From: Strobilurus pachycystidiatus
Lineage: Eukaryota > Basidiomycota > Agaricomycetes > Agaricales > Physalacriaceae
Length of the DNA stretch: 64,000 bases
Direction of reading: 5' to 3'
NCBI GenBank assembly: GCA_019915135.1
Contig: JAHLMK010000007.1
Location: 558,001 to 622,000 of the forward strand
Positions within the stretch are counted from its first letter, which is position 1. Each line of letters starts with the position of its first letter. Position numbers and translations under genes: made by a program. Below, piece by piece: positions 45,904 to 57,489 of the stretch. Below the pieces are notes generated by a model. It saw nothing but the letters and a program-made list of their open reading frames with translations. It searched no databases and was not told the origin of the DNA.

Positions 45904-46188
45904 TCACCATTTAAGTAGACTGGTTGCGGAAGCGTCCGGGAAGGCGAGGTAGTAAGTACTACCTAGTATCAAAAACTCTGTTATCTCAGAATCGTGGCCC
46001 GAGAAGAACAGGATCAAGTACTTGTGTGAGGGCATCGTTTGTGTCAGCTCGTAATCATGGAAAGACGTGGGCCACTTACTTTCGTGTTTGTGTTGGCACA
46101 GGCGAATGACTCGGGGAATTCGCCAAGCTTCGCATGCGACAACACCTAGAGAGATGATCAGAACCACTATGAAAAATATAGTTTGCAT
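45904..46188 (-). CDS. Possible small membrane or secreted protein exon
   Basis: A minus-strand frame starts MQTIFFIVVLIISLGVVA and continues with WRIPRVIRLCQHKHE, a strongly hydrophobic segment followed by a basic one. This fits a signal anchor or single membrane span. A GTAAGTGG donor follows at about 46084. I could not find a convincing second exon, and no family is recognised. It may be part of a larger gene or chance. Confidence 0.25.
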   Translation of the reverse strand: MQTIFFIVVLIISLGVVACEAWRIPRVIRLCQHKHESKWPTSFHDYELTQTMPSHKYLILFFSGHDSEITEFLILGSTYYLAFPDASATSLLKW

Positions 46189-46269
46189 ACACCAAGTATA
46201 ACGCAGTTCGACTCGAGTCTACGTAGACTATTATCCTGGAGTGTACATCATTATTGAAATTTAGGAAAC

Positions 46270-46900
46270 TCACCAGACGTCGAAATGCAAGACTTTCGTG
46301 GCCCCCGCCATGGTATCCACAGTTTTGTTGCGTTCACCTTCTGACCGGAAGGGAAAGCTCCTTCGAGTGACACACCGTCCTTTCTTTCCACACCACTGGT
46401 TGATTACAATGCCCTTGACGCGCATTTGGAACGCAAAGCGCTTATTCTCGTTCTGCCACGCGCGGACATAGTTCTTGTACGTGTCTTTGTGTCCGCACGC
46501 TCGCAGACTGGCGTGCGCTTTTGCCCATGCTGCTTGATGTCGAGCGCGGAGGGCGGGGTGGCTGCATCGCCGTCAGCACCAACCAGACAGTCAGCGGCGA
46601 GCCTACTCACTGTGGCATAAGGTCGGCGCGTAGATCGCACAACACACGATTACAGTCCATCTCGACCCCGATGTAGCCATTATTGGAGAAGGCATGCATC
46701 ACTGGGGTGATCGTCACAGGCTTCGCCGTCACCGCAAAATCCTCCAAGATGTCATAGAGCTGCTGAGGATTCTTGATTCGCAGGTGGGCAAATAAAGCGA
46801 CGTGAAAGCTTTCGCAAAGCGGAGTGAAGATAGTCTTGATGATGGACTGTGTTTGATCGTCGTGGTCGTCGAACTCGAGGATTATACTGTAGGGTACCAT
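46270..46900 (-). CDS. Hypothetical protein, possibly 2H-phosphoesterase-like
   Basis: Two exons on the minus strand joined across a 49-nt intron near 46570-46620 (CCACA|GTGAGTAG ... GATGCAG|C). The protein starts MVPYSIILEFDDHD at 46900; an earlier in-frame ATG at 46999 is possible. FHVALFAHLRI resembles the first His motif of LigT/2H phosphoesterases, which also usually begin with a short strand like YSIILEF. The expected second H-x-T is not clear. The second exon has ALRARHQAAWAKAHASLRAC and YKNYVRAWQNENKR, which look like genuine coding helices. The end at 46270 is a TGA that overlaps a GTGAGT donor, so a further exon is possible. The functional assignment is weak. Confidence 0.45.
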
Positions 46901-47108
46901 GGCGGGGGCAATGAAGGATGACAAAGGAAGCCATCGTCCTATGAGACCGCTGTGGCGTGGGGAGACAAGTGAACCTTGTGACTGTTGTTGCCGTACCATG
47001 ACCTCCTAAGTTAATAGGTGGTGAGTTCATGGCCTGGACCTGTCAATGCGCCGTCATAAATGACAACCGACGTTGTGTCAGAAGAGAGTCTTCATTCATC
47101 CGTATGCA

Positions 47109-47332
47109 TTAGTTGGGCCCGTGTGAGTTCGGCGCTTGCGTAAAGACTTCCGAAAGGGCTAAGTACCTTGCCCCGAATTTGTCGACCACCAACTGCATAC
47201 CGTAAAGGCCAACCATAGCGGAGGCAGAGGCGACAAGGAGGACTTCACCAGCGATAGTTTGCTGAGTGAATGTTTGGGCGTAACGCGACCGCGATGGTTC
47301 TGGAAGAGGAGGCGTCGGGAAACCGGTCCGGC
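47109..47332 (-). pseudogene. Partial exon, paralog of 40430-40660
   Basis: Reads in one frame RTGFPTPPLPEPSRSRYAQ, then TFTQQTIAGEVLLVASASAM, then VGLYGMQLVVDKF, to a TAA at 47109. A hydrophobic stretch (VLLVASASAMVGLYGM) could be a membrane segment. The start codon seen in the sister copy (MTNRTG) is missing here, where the frame begins at a CTAG. It could be a last exon of an unrecognised gene, but no upstream exon was found. I do not recognise the protein. Confidence 0.4.
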
Positions 47333-47536
47333 TAGGCCCTTACAAGAAGACAAGTGTCGAGGACTGACGCGACCAATGAGATCTGGAAATCTTCCTGGCA
47401 GGACGGCTCCTTGCAATTGTTAGGATATAGTATGGGACCATTGAGTCCTGATAGCATTGTTTATGTCGAGCAACGCGATTGAATTATTACATACAGTACC
47501 CTAGACAAGAACACAAAAAAGTTCGAACTTGTAAGC

Positions 47537-48330
47537 TCAGTACACCTCCGGTATCAGTCTATAAGGCACATCCTTCGCCCACGTGCGCCACGCCTCTCCA
47601 AATTCAGCCTCCATGAAGGCATCCTCGCCCTTAATTCTCATGCAAATAAGACTCAAGAAAAGGGTCATGCCTCCGAGCCAAATTCCCATGACCAACCTTC
47701 CGCAACTTGTCTCCAGTACTCCGCTCTCCCTGATCCAAGAGTGCGGAGCAGTAAGGCAAATCACCGACCCGATGAAGCCTAGGATGCCGCCCGCGTACGC
47801 CGGGTGGCGCACGATGGAGTATAGACCAGAGGTGACGAGCTTGTGATCTCGTCTGCGCGAGATCTCGAAAGTGAACATAGTCCCTAGCTGGCGGGAGGAC
47901 ATGATTCTTGCCGTCCATCCACTACAAGAAAGGACGCATCCGATGAGAAAAGTCGTCGTGATCTGACTGACTTGGGCTGGGAAGGGATGGCTGTTGAAGA
48001 GATGGCAATCTTCCAGGAAGTCGCTGAAAGCGGTGTCCGGGTATGCGGTGGCTATTATGGTGCAAGTCTCGCAAAGTGTAAGGGACCAGTAAATGATCTA
48101 GTATGTGGACACCTATCAGAGACTGCTGCGATTCTCAGAGTGCCACGAACCCGAACCAACTTGGTCATTGGGAAAGCCCACCTGAGCGCCGTCTCAACCA
48201 GCTGTGAGCTATCATCAGACGGTGTGTGTTGTTCGATTCGTGGTGGTGGTTTCTGGGGCCGTGCAAACGCCAAATGAATTACGGCGATGTTTGCTAGTAG
48301 GAACGGAATCTTGGCGAGTCGTAAAGACAT
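47537..48330 (-). CDS. Isoprenylcysteine carboxyl methyltransferase (ICMT) family protein
   Basis: The gene starts MSLRLAKIPFLLANIAVIHL at 48330. It continues after a 59-nt intron (GTTCGG...ACTAG) as IIYWSLTLCETCTIIATAYP and runs to a stop at 47537, about 240 residues. It has several membrane helices. The C-terminal catalytic half has FEISRRRDHKLVTSGLYSIV then RHPAYAGG, the SAM-binding RHP-x-Y motif, and near the end GEDAFMEAEFGEAWRTWAK, ending YRLIPEVY. This is the pattern of ICMT/PEMT-like enzymes, which methylate prenylated C-terminal cysteines of Ras/Rho proteins or fungal pheromones at the ER. Mushroom genomes often have several divergent paralogs, so this may not be the principal Ste14. 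It appears intact. Confidence 0.75.
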
Positions 48331-50610
48331 TCAAGCGCCTGTAACACGTTGGCGGGTACGATGGTGCAGATTCAGACGGAAAGCGGCGTTGGAAGCGTGA
48401 ATCAGTTGAACTGTCCGAGTACAGGCGATAGTGTAAAAGAAACTAGCCATCGGGAATCGGATGTGCGGTCGGAAAGGGTAAACCCAGCCAGCAGGAAGTC
48501 ACTAAGCCTCAATAGGACAAGATCTGAGCAGCAGACGCTGGAACGTCGGCTCTGGGATGAGGAGAAGAGACGGCCAGAGGATCGGCCGGTTGCCATTTCA
48601 CTCACGATTTCACTTCTAGAACTCTGTGAAGAGTAAAGCCTACATAAACGGACACATCGGAATGAGTACTGAAATCAGCTTTTTCAAGTGCCGATAGATA
48701 ACAGGCGTCGTTGCGCCTTGCACACCTCGTCAGGCAAGACGTTGCAGAGAGCCCCACCGGAAGCCGCAATGTCGTATAATGAGCGGGCTCCATGAACTTG
48801 ACGAGATATTGATGTGCGCCAGTTGAACGAATTAGCCTTGTCGCCAGTGTGGGAACCCAGCAAAACCATGCATTCCATTTTCAGAAGTATTCATCCAGCA
48901 TTATGCGAGCGAAGATCGTGAATCGGGATTGAGCTTTACAGATCAGGTTGAAGCATTGAAACTACGGCGATCGTAACTGGAAGCAGGAAGCAAAGCGGGG
49001 TCTTACCAAATCAGGTAATACGCGCACTTACTCCTCGAGAATAAGTGCCGCTGCACTACTTGTCTCCGCTCCATGATTTACCCCTGCAGTTGACGGCAAC
49101 AGACTCGGAATGGCGACTGGCGACAGTCGGTTCGTTGGTGCGGCCCTAAACTTTCAATTCTGGGCGAGCAAGGAACCGACATCCAAATTGCAGAGGAACC
49201 CGCCGCAAACGACGCGACAGAGCGACAGTAATCGTACGGGCAATTTGGTGGCCGACGGCCGTGTTGGACAAGCGTTTTCTTAGTAACTCACTCCTGCGAT
49301 AGATTTACACACAGGAAGGTCCCGGTTCGCGGCGCGCGCTATGCCTAGTACTATGTTCCACTGGGGAATCGTCGCCTCAATGCGGTATCCTTTACCATGG
49401 CCAGATCTTCTCGCATATACGCCCGGTACCGGTCAAGTAGGAGCGTGAGTAGCATACCGTCATCCTATTTTGAGGAATGCGAATCTCGACTACCAATCAG
49501 TGTGCGGGACTAGTAGGACGGCTGGGTACATCACCGCCAGTGCCACAAATAGCCTCCAGACAACAATGATTTCACTGGACGGTGAGATGACACTTGTCAA
49601 TCCCTATAGGCGGTGACCTTGTTTGTCACTTCTAAACGCTGCCAAGTACGGACTTCTTAACTGCGTCCATGAGAACTCGACGGAGAAATGTGGCGTCCCA
49701 TCTCAGGCTCCGGTCATGCCTTCTTGGACTGACCTCGAAGAATCTCAAAGTTGGCAAATTCTCCCTTGACCTTGGCATTCAGGTCCGGTGACTGTGGCGT
49801 CAATTATCTCGCACCAATATCTACTAGACTAAAGTGCACCGGCAAGAATTACATTCACATGGAGCCCGTCCAATAGTCGCAGCTCATACCGACAACATGA
49901 AATTCATCCAATGAGCTAGCCCGTGTGTGGGTAAGCCGTCCAGGCGCTTTGGATTGTGGCGCCGATTAGTCTGATACTTGCACACAGGCAAAGACAAACG
50001 ATCGTAATAGTACATTGTGTACACAAAGCAGATACAAGCTATTTACTTGCGATAGTGGAGTCAAAACAGGGATGAGCGTTCGAGTAATCAACAATTGACT
50101 TATCAACAGAAAAAGCCACGGTCGTTCGGAGTCGATAGATAGCCGGCGGCCTATACGTCGGATTCGGAATGGGGATTTTTTTGTACGAGTGACTCGTCCG
50201 TTTGGTGCTCTCTGGAATTGCGGTCCTGCACATGATTCTGTACAATCATCTCAATCAGAATGAAGCGAAGGCGAAGGAAAGGTACGACGTACGACATTTC
50301 CCCGCACCGAAAGTTCTGGGCCACTCTTGGTCGTGTCGCCCCGCGCGCGCTGATCTATCGTTGTCATGTCGTGATTGAAATCTTCACAGAACATGTCAAC
50401 GTCCATTCAATCAACAACACGCTAAGAATACATACGCAAGGGACTGAGAACGACAGGTTCGGTTATGAGATCAAGACGAGGTGTTGTGAACGTTGTGGTC
50501 CTGTCGCGAGAGTTTTTGCTTTCCTTCAGAAGCATCAGGTTTAGTAAAACCGTCACGCTATAGATTCGCCCCAGAATCGAGAACATCAAAGAGAACCCTG
50601 GGGCATGAGG
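48331..50610. other. Long gene-poor stretch
   Basis: No gene could be supported over about 2.3 kb. A plus-strand frame at 50260-50544 (94 codons, starting MKRRRRKGTTYDISPHRKFW) begins with ATG and is basic, but has no domain. There are no repeat termini or retroelement motifs that I can see. Confidence 0.35.
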
Positions 50611-51683
50611 TTATGATTTGGTCGTAGATATTTGCAGGTTTGACTGACCGTGGACACTTGTGAACAGAAATATCACCATGAGAGCAGTCGACAGGGCGGT
50701 GGTAACACCACAGGTCACGGAGTAAGACGTTATTCGACGGAGAAGACTGGGTGCTGGTCGGTCAGGTTAATTCGAGGGATATGAAGAGAGAATACCTTTT
50801 TGTGGCCAAGTAATGCGTTTGTATGCGAGTGAGCCTCCAAGCAAGTGACATAGTGACAAGAATATCTGTCGAGACACAAAGTGCCGCTGCCGCGCTTCAC
50901 AAATGTCGCAGATAAGCAGCTGAGCATGAAGTAGTGCAGGAGGACCCACATAGACCACTTCAATCCCGTAGTCTCATCGAAAATGATAGGGTGTTTACTC
51001 ATGTCGACAACGATGCCAATGGCACAGCAGTACTGTGAGATGCTCAGAGGGTAGAGTTCTCGCGATGGGGAACGGTACCGACGTGCGCAGCGATGAGAAG
51101 CAAGATGGCGCATGTAATTCGTATATCTTGTGATCTAGAGGGCGTTTGTATGATACCAGCGAGTTAGAAAGATTGCGTACATTGTCCAGTAACGATACGT
51201 GAGGAAGCCTTGCTCGAGCGCCGAGGACATATATGTCAACAATATGGTCGCAGGTGCCGTCCACGGTTGAGAGATTAGAAATTCTCCTATTGTGGCATTC
51301 CTAGTTGAGATCTCGCACCACAGAAAGATGCGAAGAGCTGACCGGAATGTGTCACTAAGAACTGGAGGCGTTGGCCGATTGAGAGTCAAGTTTCCCATCA
51401 GTCAAAGAAGGACTCACAAGATACTCGTTGGCAATCACCACGAAAGAACACACTCCGTCTATCACCATGGAAGCACAGATCCCAACCACGAAGATGTTAT
51501 TGAGTCTGTATCGCCTCAAGGCCCATATTGAAAGGCCGACTTGAGCCGTGTAGAGCATCGTGTTCAGGTGTGCCGCGGGAGTGAGTATCCTGTCGCCGAC
51601 GTTAGCTCTTTTGACCCGAGGCAATGCGGAAACAGCGCTCACCCTACATAGTACTGGTAAGAAGGGACTGGGCCGAGTGTCAT
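50611..51683 (-). CDS. DUF6534-like multi-helix membrane protein
   Basis: A multi-exon minus-strand gene starting MTLGPVPSYQYYVG, then ILTPAAHLNTMLYTAQVGLS after the first intron. Hydrophobic helices follow: NNIFVVGICASMVIDGVCSF, RITCAILLLIAAH and WSMWVLLHYFMLSCLSA. The end segment is SLCHLLGGSLAYKR then SLLRRITSYSVTCGVTTALS and TALMVIFLF. The last part matches the conserved tail of fungal DUF6534 proteins (CyxL...LI.Y...TG..T), from memory. These are basidiomycete-expanded seven-helix membrane proteins of unknown function, sometimes compared with receptors. Exon joints in the middle and the end at 50611 are uncertain. One intron appears very short. Confidence 0.55.
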
Positions 51684-52909
51684 GATCTCGTCCCAAACGA
51701 CGGGAGGAAGTAGAAAGAAGGACGAGAGAGAGGGCTGTTATTTAAGAAATTAACATGGACCTGACATGGACTTAAGGGAAGACTTCTGTTGGAAAGTTGG
51801 ACACATTCTGGAATGCAAGTGTCAGAAGGGAAAATCACGAGATCGGAGAAACTGGGGATAACAGGATTATCTGAGCAACTGTTCCAAACAGACGGTTCCT
51901 CGGCAAATGTAGAAAAAGTCCCAGAAGCGTGAACGAGCACATCGACGTTTGCCTCGTATGGCCGTGGACACCGACGTCGTCTGTGAGTAGGCTCTTCAAT
52001 TCTTCAGGCCATGGATCCAGGCACTTCCCACGGTTGCCAGGCACACGCTCGCTGGTGGCTGTGTTAGGAGTCGCCCTGGCACGAATATTCAAATATTCAA
52101 CTGGTTGCATCGAACCACCGTCTGTCGGCTTTCGAGTTCCTCCCTGTCGACGGTCCAAGTCAATCATGCTTGGTGGGACCTCTTGGAAAGTCTGACGTCC
52201 ATCTTCAACATACGTACAGCTCGCAGGGATGGTGCAATTGAACGCTTAGACCACTCCTGGTCGGCATTCCCGACATTTGATAACCTGAGCACCCGACGAG
52301 ACCGAGATGATCAAGTTCCACCTGGTTTGGTTGGTGGCACGACTCCCGTACGCTTACGCTTGTCTTCCTAAATGTCGTTTCCCCCGTCATAGCATCATGC
52401 TACCACCCAGATGGATCAACAGCAGTCCACAACCGCACAAGATGTGTCTGCATATGTATAATCTGACTGCCAGCAGGGAGTCAGCCGCTCTGAATCAAAC
52501 AGAAGTTGACGTCAACGACGCGTAGTAACAAGGGGACAGAGCAGTTGCGACGGAAATGCGTATGAAGAAGCGATGCCCGACACTCATGCCCGGGAGGCAC
52601 AAGTATGCACGAGAGGCAGCGACCCAACATGGAAGCTGCTTGACTGATGGATCGGCGGTCCCATAATTCCCCTCACCATAATGAAGGACTCGGAAGCGCG
52701 TCGGAAGCGCCACCGCTGACTACAACTCGGCGTCTTCGCTCATCGTTCGCCCTCCTCCTTGCCCTCAGCTGTGATGACATGTCGATCTCCCATCCCTCGT
52801 TCTCTTCCCCGCTCATTTTTCGTCTGTGAGCACCGCGATCCCCTTGATTCTGGAATGACCTCACACCTACCCCGCTGCCGTCAGTCTCCCGCCCTCTTTC
52901 CTTCACTCG
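51684..52909. other. Intergenic with no supported gene
   Basis: A minus-strand frame (51835-52167) and small plus-strand frames are present without motifs. I looked here for upstream exons of the ICMT fragment that follows (the FELS..DH and RHP-x-Y part) and found none. Confidence 0.35.
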
Positions 52910-53104
52910 ATGATTGAGTGGTGGGCACTGGGTTGGGCCGGATGGGCGGCGGTTGCGAGCTGGTACGGCGGCGTGGTGGTGTTAGGTGTTGCTGTGCTAG
53001 CGCGCGTGGTAACTGAAGACGCATTCCTGGAGAAGGAGTTCGGAGATGAATGGCGCAGGTGGAGAATGGAGGTACCATGGCGGCTACTTCCCGGAGTGTT
53101 CTAA
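52910..53104 (+). pseudogene. Orphan C-terminal fragment of an ICMT-family gene
   Basis: A 64-codon frame ending EDAFLEKEFGDEWRRWRMEV then PWRLLPGVF and stop. This corresponds to the end of the ICMT-like gene at 47.5 kb (EDAFMEAEFGEAWRTWAKDV, then PYRLIPEVY), but on the opposite strand. It keeps one hydrophobic helix (VVVLGVAVLARVV). The SAM-binding RHP-x-Y exon and everything before it is missing upstream. It is probably a truncated duplicate. It could be a real last exon only if distant exons were overlooked. Confidence 0.6.
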
Positions 53105-54054
53105 TCGATAGTCATGGACCGAATGAGTAGCAGGCCGGTACTTTCCTGTATGAGAGACTTGATGTATACTTCCTGCCGTGAGTCAAAATGAAGGTAGCGA
53201 CGTGTAGTTATCTACAGACCTAGAAGACCTTGGCTCTCTGATTCGTTCCCACAAGAACAATTTGATGATTCCCGTCAGCTGTTATGGTCAAGGACATGGT
53301 GTGGCGTACGTATAGCACTGTGGTGGATAACACGGAGCCGACCGAGAGAGGTTCTTCGTTCACGGGAGACGACGGTCCCGCCTCCATCAGCAGTGTGAAA
53401 CTTGCAATGACCCCCGCTTTCGCATGTCTCGGTTGTCAACTTGATGCACGTCCGTATGATCTCCCTTCAAACCTGTATTGTACTCGACGAACTGCAGCTG
53501 ATCGGCCCAAGCAGCGTATCCCCGACCTAGTGTTACCTCCAGTGGACCTTGAAGGAAAAGAAAGTCCGCGGAGGACGATGCGTCATAGAGCCATACGGCA
53601 GTTGTGGGACCAATGGCGATGACACTGGAATCGAGGATTGGAGAGAGGGACACGTTGAGATTGGCAGGGACGCGGAACAGGAAGAAGACGCAAGGAGGAG
53701 AATTTCGTGCTGGCTTGAGTAGTCATATTGAATGGAATGGAGGCATTGAATGGGAGTGGACATACCTTGGATGGAAGAAGAAATATTTGCCCTGCGCGGA
53801 GATTCAGACCTATAAAGACTTTCGGGATTGAACCTCCCGCTTGAGAGTCTGACACTGCGCGTAGGTGATTATTCAACCGTAGAGATTTCAAGCCGTCGGG
53901 TTAAGCAAGTGTTTAGTGGTCCAAATGGGTACAACAGCACTCGTATTGAACCTGCCAAAGTTCACGTAGATAGGTAGACAATTTCGAGAGAATTACGGGT
54001 CCGTGATGTTCGCAGCATCTGTTAGGCTCTCGCCAGAGCGGCGCCGAGCATCGC
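53105..54054. other. Intergenic with weak open frames
   Basis: Three overlapping minus-strand frames lie between 53387 and 53891. One reads AVWLYDASSSADFLFLQGPL, but there is no domain and no splice structure that favours one frame. Confidence 0.3.
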
Positions 54055-55050
54055 TTATGGGTCGATTACTAGTTCCACCTGTCGTTGAATCAGCCAGGCG
54101 CAGACACGGATTACCACAGAAATGCATACCTTCTTTATTGCCTCAGTAAGCTCGTTCATCAATCCCTTCTTGAAGGTCTCTAGCGTAGTATAAGAAGCGG
54201 CCGCACTGTGCGTTTCACAACGTCTGGTGCCAGAAGCCACATTCAAAGCTTGTTGACGGCTCATCAGACTCATAATGAGGGTTGAGTCATGTATGACTGC
54301 CGGGTGCGGCGATGTGCGAAGAGCAGTTGCAATGGAGGCCACATAGTTGAACCACCATTGATCAATGCGTTTCGAATTGCCTGAGTCGAAAGGACAGGTA
54401 CAAGCACTTGAGACGTTCCCATATTTGACTGGCGAGTTCTTGTTGGCGATCAGCTCCGCTACAACCTGAGTGCAAGCGGAACGGTACTGGATCAGCCTCA
54501 CCAGGGCGATGGGCGGCAAGCGCAGACTCCAGAATTCCCAGTCACTCCAAGGGTCCCTGTCCTTTAGACTGCCCTGCGCAGCGGATCGCAAGATATCAGC
54601 GCCCCACGTATTCCGTCCCGCGTACGCCAGACAGTAGACTTCCCGAGGACTGGACTCTAGATGCCTCTCGAGCTCGCGGCCCACACGACGGGCAGTAGGA
54701 CCCATGTCGTACTTGTCGCACATCTCCAGCATGCAAGCGAGACGTTTGAGCGTCAACGTCTCCAAGATCTCTCCTCGGGGATCGCACCAATCCAACATCA
54801 ATCTGACATCCTCGCTCGGCTCGGCCAGGTCCACCACTGGGACCGACTGCTCATCACTATTCCCGACATTTCCGATTGCGACCATGTCCCGGAATACGAC
54901 GGATACCATGGACATGACTAGCTTGTGCACGTAGAAAGCGACGCCGTCAGAAGAGCGGAGGACGAGGTCTGCGCTCAGATCGTTATACGGCGAGGGTGCA
55001 ATGGGTATTTCTGCGCGGTCGCTGGATGATTCGGTTGGTTGCGTGTCCAT
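54055..55050 (-). CDS. BTB/POZ domain protein
   Basis: Starts at the first in-frame ATG (55050): MDTQPTESSSDRAEIPIAPS. The BTB fold follows: YNDLSADLVLRSSDGVAFYV, HKLVMSMVSVVFRDMV, then VPVVDLAEPSEDVRLMLDWC. These correspond to the D-(L/V)-x-L-x-(S/T)-x-D-G-x-x-F-x-x-H-K...S-x-x-F core. The rest is helical without Kelch or MATH repeats. BTB proteins dimerise and often act as Cullin-3 adaptors. Single-BTB proteins of this length form large families in mushrooms. A possible 50-nt intron near the C-terminus (before VELVIDP) changes only the last residues. The frame is intact. Confidence 0.8.
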   Translation of the reverse strand: MDTQPTESSSDRAEIPIAPSPYNDLSADLVLRSSDGVAFYVHKLVMSMVSVVFRDMVAIGNVGNSDEQSVPVVDLAEPSEDVRLMLDWCDPRGEILETLTLKRLACMLEMCDKYDMGPTARRVGRELERHLESSPREVYCLAYAGRNTWGADILRSAAQGSLKDRDPWSDWEFWSLRLPPIALVRLIQYRSACTQVVAELIANKNSPVKYGNVSSACTCPFDSGNSKRIDQWWFNYVASIATALRTSPHPAVIHDSTLIMSLMSRQQALNVASGTRRCETHSAAASYTTLETFKKGLMNELTEAIKKVCISVVIRVCAWLIQRQVELVIDP

Positions 55051-56481
55051 GGCGGGTGTAGACAATGCAGTTGAACACGAGGCTGGATGTGGGAAGAAGA
55101 CGCGGTAGGCATCCGCCGACAGAGCCAATTTGGGAGGCCGACGAATGATTCCGGGAGACAGAACATCTGGGAGAGAGACGGCGACGAGGGAGGCCTAACA
55201 AATGAGGGCCAGTGTCGTTTTCCTCCGCTTCATTCCGTCGACTCTTTCATTCGCGACTGGCCGAGTTATCAGGCAAGGCGAATCCGCCGTCTGGCAATAG
55301 TGGATGCATACGTTTTTGGTCATGGTCGTCGCAGACCAAGGTGCGGTAGTGCCCCTGAGTGCCCGACGGTCTTTCTCTAATACTCCCACCATCTTAGGGA
55401 AAGTGTTGCAAGATTGCAGACACAAACTGCCTGCCTGGAATCATGTATGTACATTCTCACATACAGACATTGCCACAGGTCTCCGTGCTCTTTCTCGCGT
55501 CGAGCTCGATGGCTACCCGCACAAATCCCTCGACGTTTAGTGGACATCAATCTCGGCCGATTCATATCCCTCTGCCGCCTCTTATCACCAAAGTGCTGCT
55601 GCACCCGCACCGAGGACATCAATGCATTTCTCCTCCCTGCCGCCGCTTGAATCGCTCTTTTTTTGAGGACATGCGATGCCTTGGAGGCAGTACCATATAG
55701 AGCTCCAGCAACCAGCCGAGAAAGCGTTCGTCTACTAGATGTCTGTTCATTGTCTCTCAAGCCGAGTCTGCATTGTTATTGACCCATCGTCAGGCCTCGT
55801 CACGACCCTTGGACTCTCAGACGCGTCCGCTTACGCCGAAAGACCGCGCCACAGGTACGCTCTTCGGCATCCAGGGAGACAATCTATCTATTTACACTGC
55901 AAATGTCAGGAAATGCCTCAGGCAGCGTCCCCAGAGTCGTAAACCGGATAGTCCGTGCAGATAGTGCACACGCGAGACTCTCGTCAAACAGGGCAGAGTC
56001 TTACAGGCTTGGCTTCGAAGCCCGGGCCGAAAAGGGTCTCAGCTGGCGAAATGCGAGAGCACTCTTACCTTCCCATCGCGGCCGCTGCAGGCTTTTGAGA
56101 CCACATGGCGACGACAGGCATCTCTCAGCCACAGTGTCAATTCTTCACGCCGAGGCTCCGACGACGCGCAGTGATCAATTCGAACTTGGCCAGCTCGATG
56201 AATGTCACCACGATACCGTGGTCATGCTTCTGCTTTGTCGACTCCTCGTGCCATAGGTACAAATCGAATATGACCCAAGGTGAGCATTGTCTATTTAATT
56301 CGATGGATATCCGATGCTAAACTTGCTTTGAGCCTCATGGTTTTGACACTTCAAGATATCTACCATCCGCCATGACGCGGTCTTTTGGGATTATGATCAG
56401 CTCTGCCCGGTATATAAGCCGTGACTTCTGTGGCTCTCGTCCTCCAGTGCGGCATTGTACTCTTCTGGACTGTCACTCTTC
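55051..56481. other. Divergent intergenic region
   Basis: Holds the promoters of the BTB gene (-) and the secreted-protein gene (+). Short open frames on both strands have no motifs. Confidence 0.4.
56411..56417 (+). promoter_or_regulatory. TATA box of the secreted-protein gene
   Basis: TATATAA, 65-71 bp upstream of the ATG at 56482, the usual distance for a highly expressed fungal gene. Confidence 0.6.
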
Positions 56482-57489
56482 ATGGCAAGGATGTTTATGC
56501 TCCGCCACGTTTCTGCGGCGCTCGCTGCTCTGGCTTGCGTCAACGCGAGTGTGGTCTCGAAACGTTCACACCTCGTCGCCAAAAGAGACTGTCAGTCGTT
56601 GACCTTCTCGATGAGAATTGACTAACACTGTAATACATTAGTGGGAGCGACATTTGATGACAATACTTCCACTGGCAAGACAGGCGGCAACACTACGGGT
56701 GTGACGTCTGCCGACGTGGAACCGTTCACTTGCAGTTCTTCTGTCACCGACGCCTCCGCCCAGCTGGAGTACTTCTCCACCTACGATTGGCAGCTTGACT
56801 ACGTTCAATGGACAGGCGCCGGCCTCGCGGAATGCTCCATCGTCATGCTCTCCATCGAGTACAATATCTACGCCATCGATCCTGTCGGAGGACAGAACAC
56901 CATCGCGACGGGGAGCTGCTTCGGGTGCGAGTCTGTCGATGCCGTGGATACGGACTATCGATGCACGCAAGATCCCAACGCGGGAGGGTGCGACGGAGAA
57001 TGGCAGCTCGCTGCCACAGTCGTCTTCGAGGCTCCTCCGGGCGATATCTTCACCTCCGGGAGTGCGGGGTGCGTCATCGACGGTTCGCTGTTGACGTGCA
57101 CGACGACGGTCGTCGCTGGGACGGCACCACGGTGGAACGTCAACCTCCCAGAGGGCGTGCCTATGGCCGTGCTGAGTGCGTCGTCGATTGCGGGCATTCG
57201 CGCCAATCACTTCCCCGGTGGATCCGCTGTCGACTCTTCGAAGGGGTTGTTCTTGGCTAGCATCACCAATGCGCAGCTCGAGACGATCTTTGAGACGGGG
57301 ATGCTGAGCTCGGTTGCGTGGGTGGGCGCGACAGCCCCGTCGTATTTGCAGAAGACGTTCCCGATAAGTGGAGTTGGAACATCCTCGCCAGACTCGGGTG
57401 GAGGACCGTCTACGTCGGTAACATTGGTTATCAACCGATTTGGAGACGTGGATGACAGGGCGGATGTGATCACGATGTATCCAAACTGA
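56482..57489 (+). CDS. Secreted protein with signal peptide and dibasic processing sites
   Basis: Exon 1 (56482-about 56588) encodes MARMFMLRHVSAALAALACV, a clear signal peptide. It is followed by NASVVSKRSHLVAKRD with two KR pairs typical of Kex2 cleavage. After a 53-nt intron the second exon runs to 57489. The mature part, about 265 residues, starts LGATFDDNTSTG. It has several cysteines (for example CSS, CSIV, CFGCES, CTQD, GGCDGEW) and N-glycosylation sequons near its start. It is probably an extracellular globular protein. I do not recognise a family. It is flanked by a good TATA box and appears complete. It could be a cell-wall or host- or substrate-interacting protein, but nothing in the sequence says which. 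Confidence 0.7.

Noticed and set aside
53821..53850. B-box-like GGTTCAATCCC on the minus strand, suggesting a tRNA
   Set aside because: The T-stem does not pair in the required register, and no matching A box or acceptor stem could be found.
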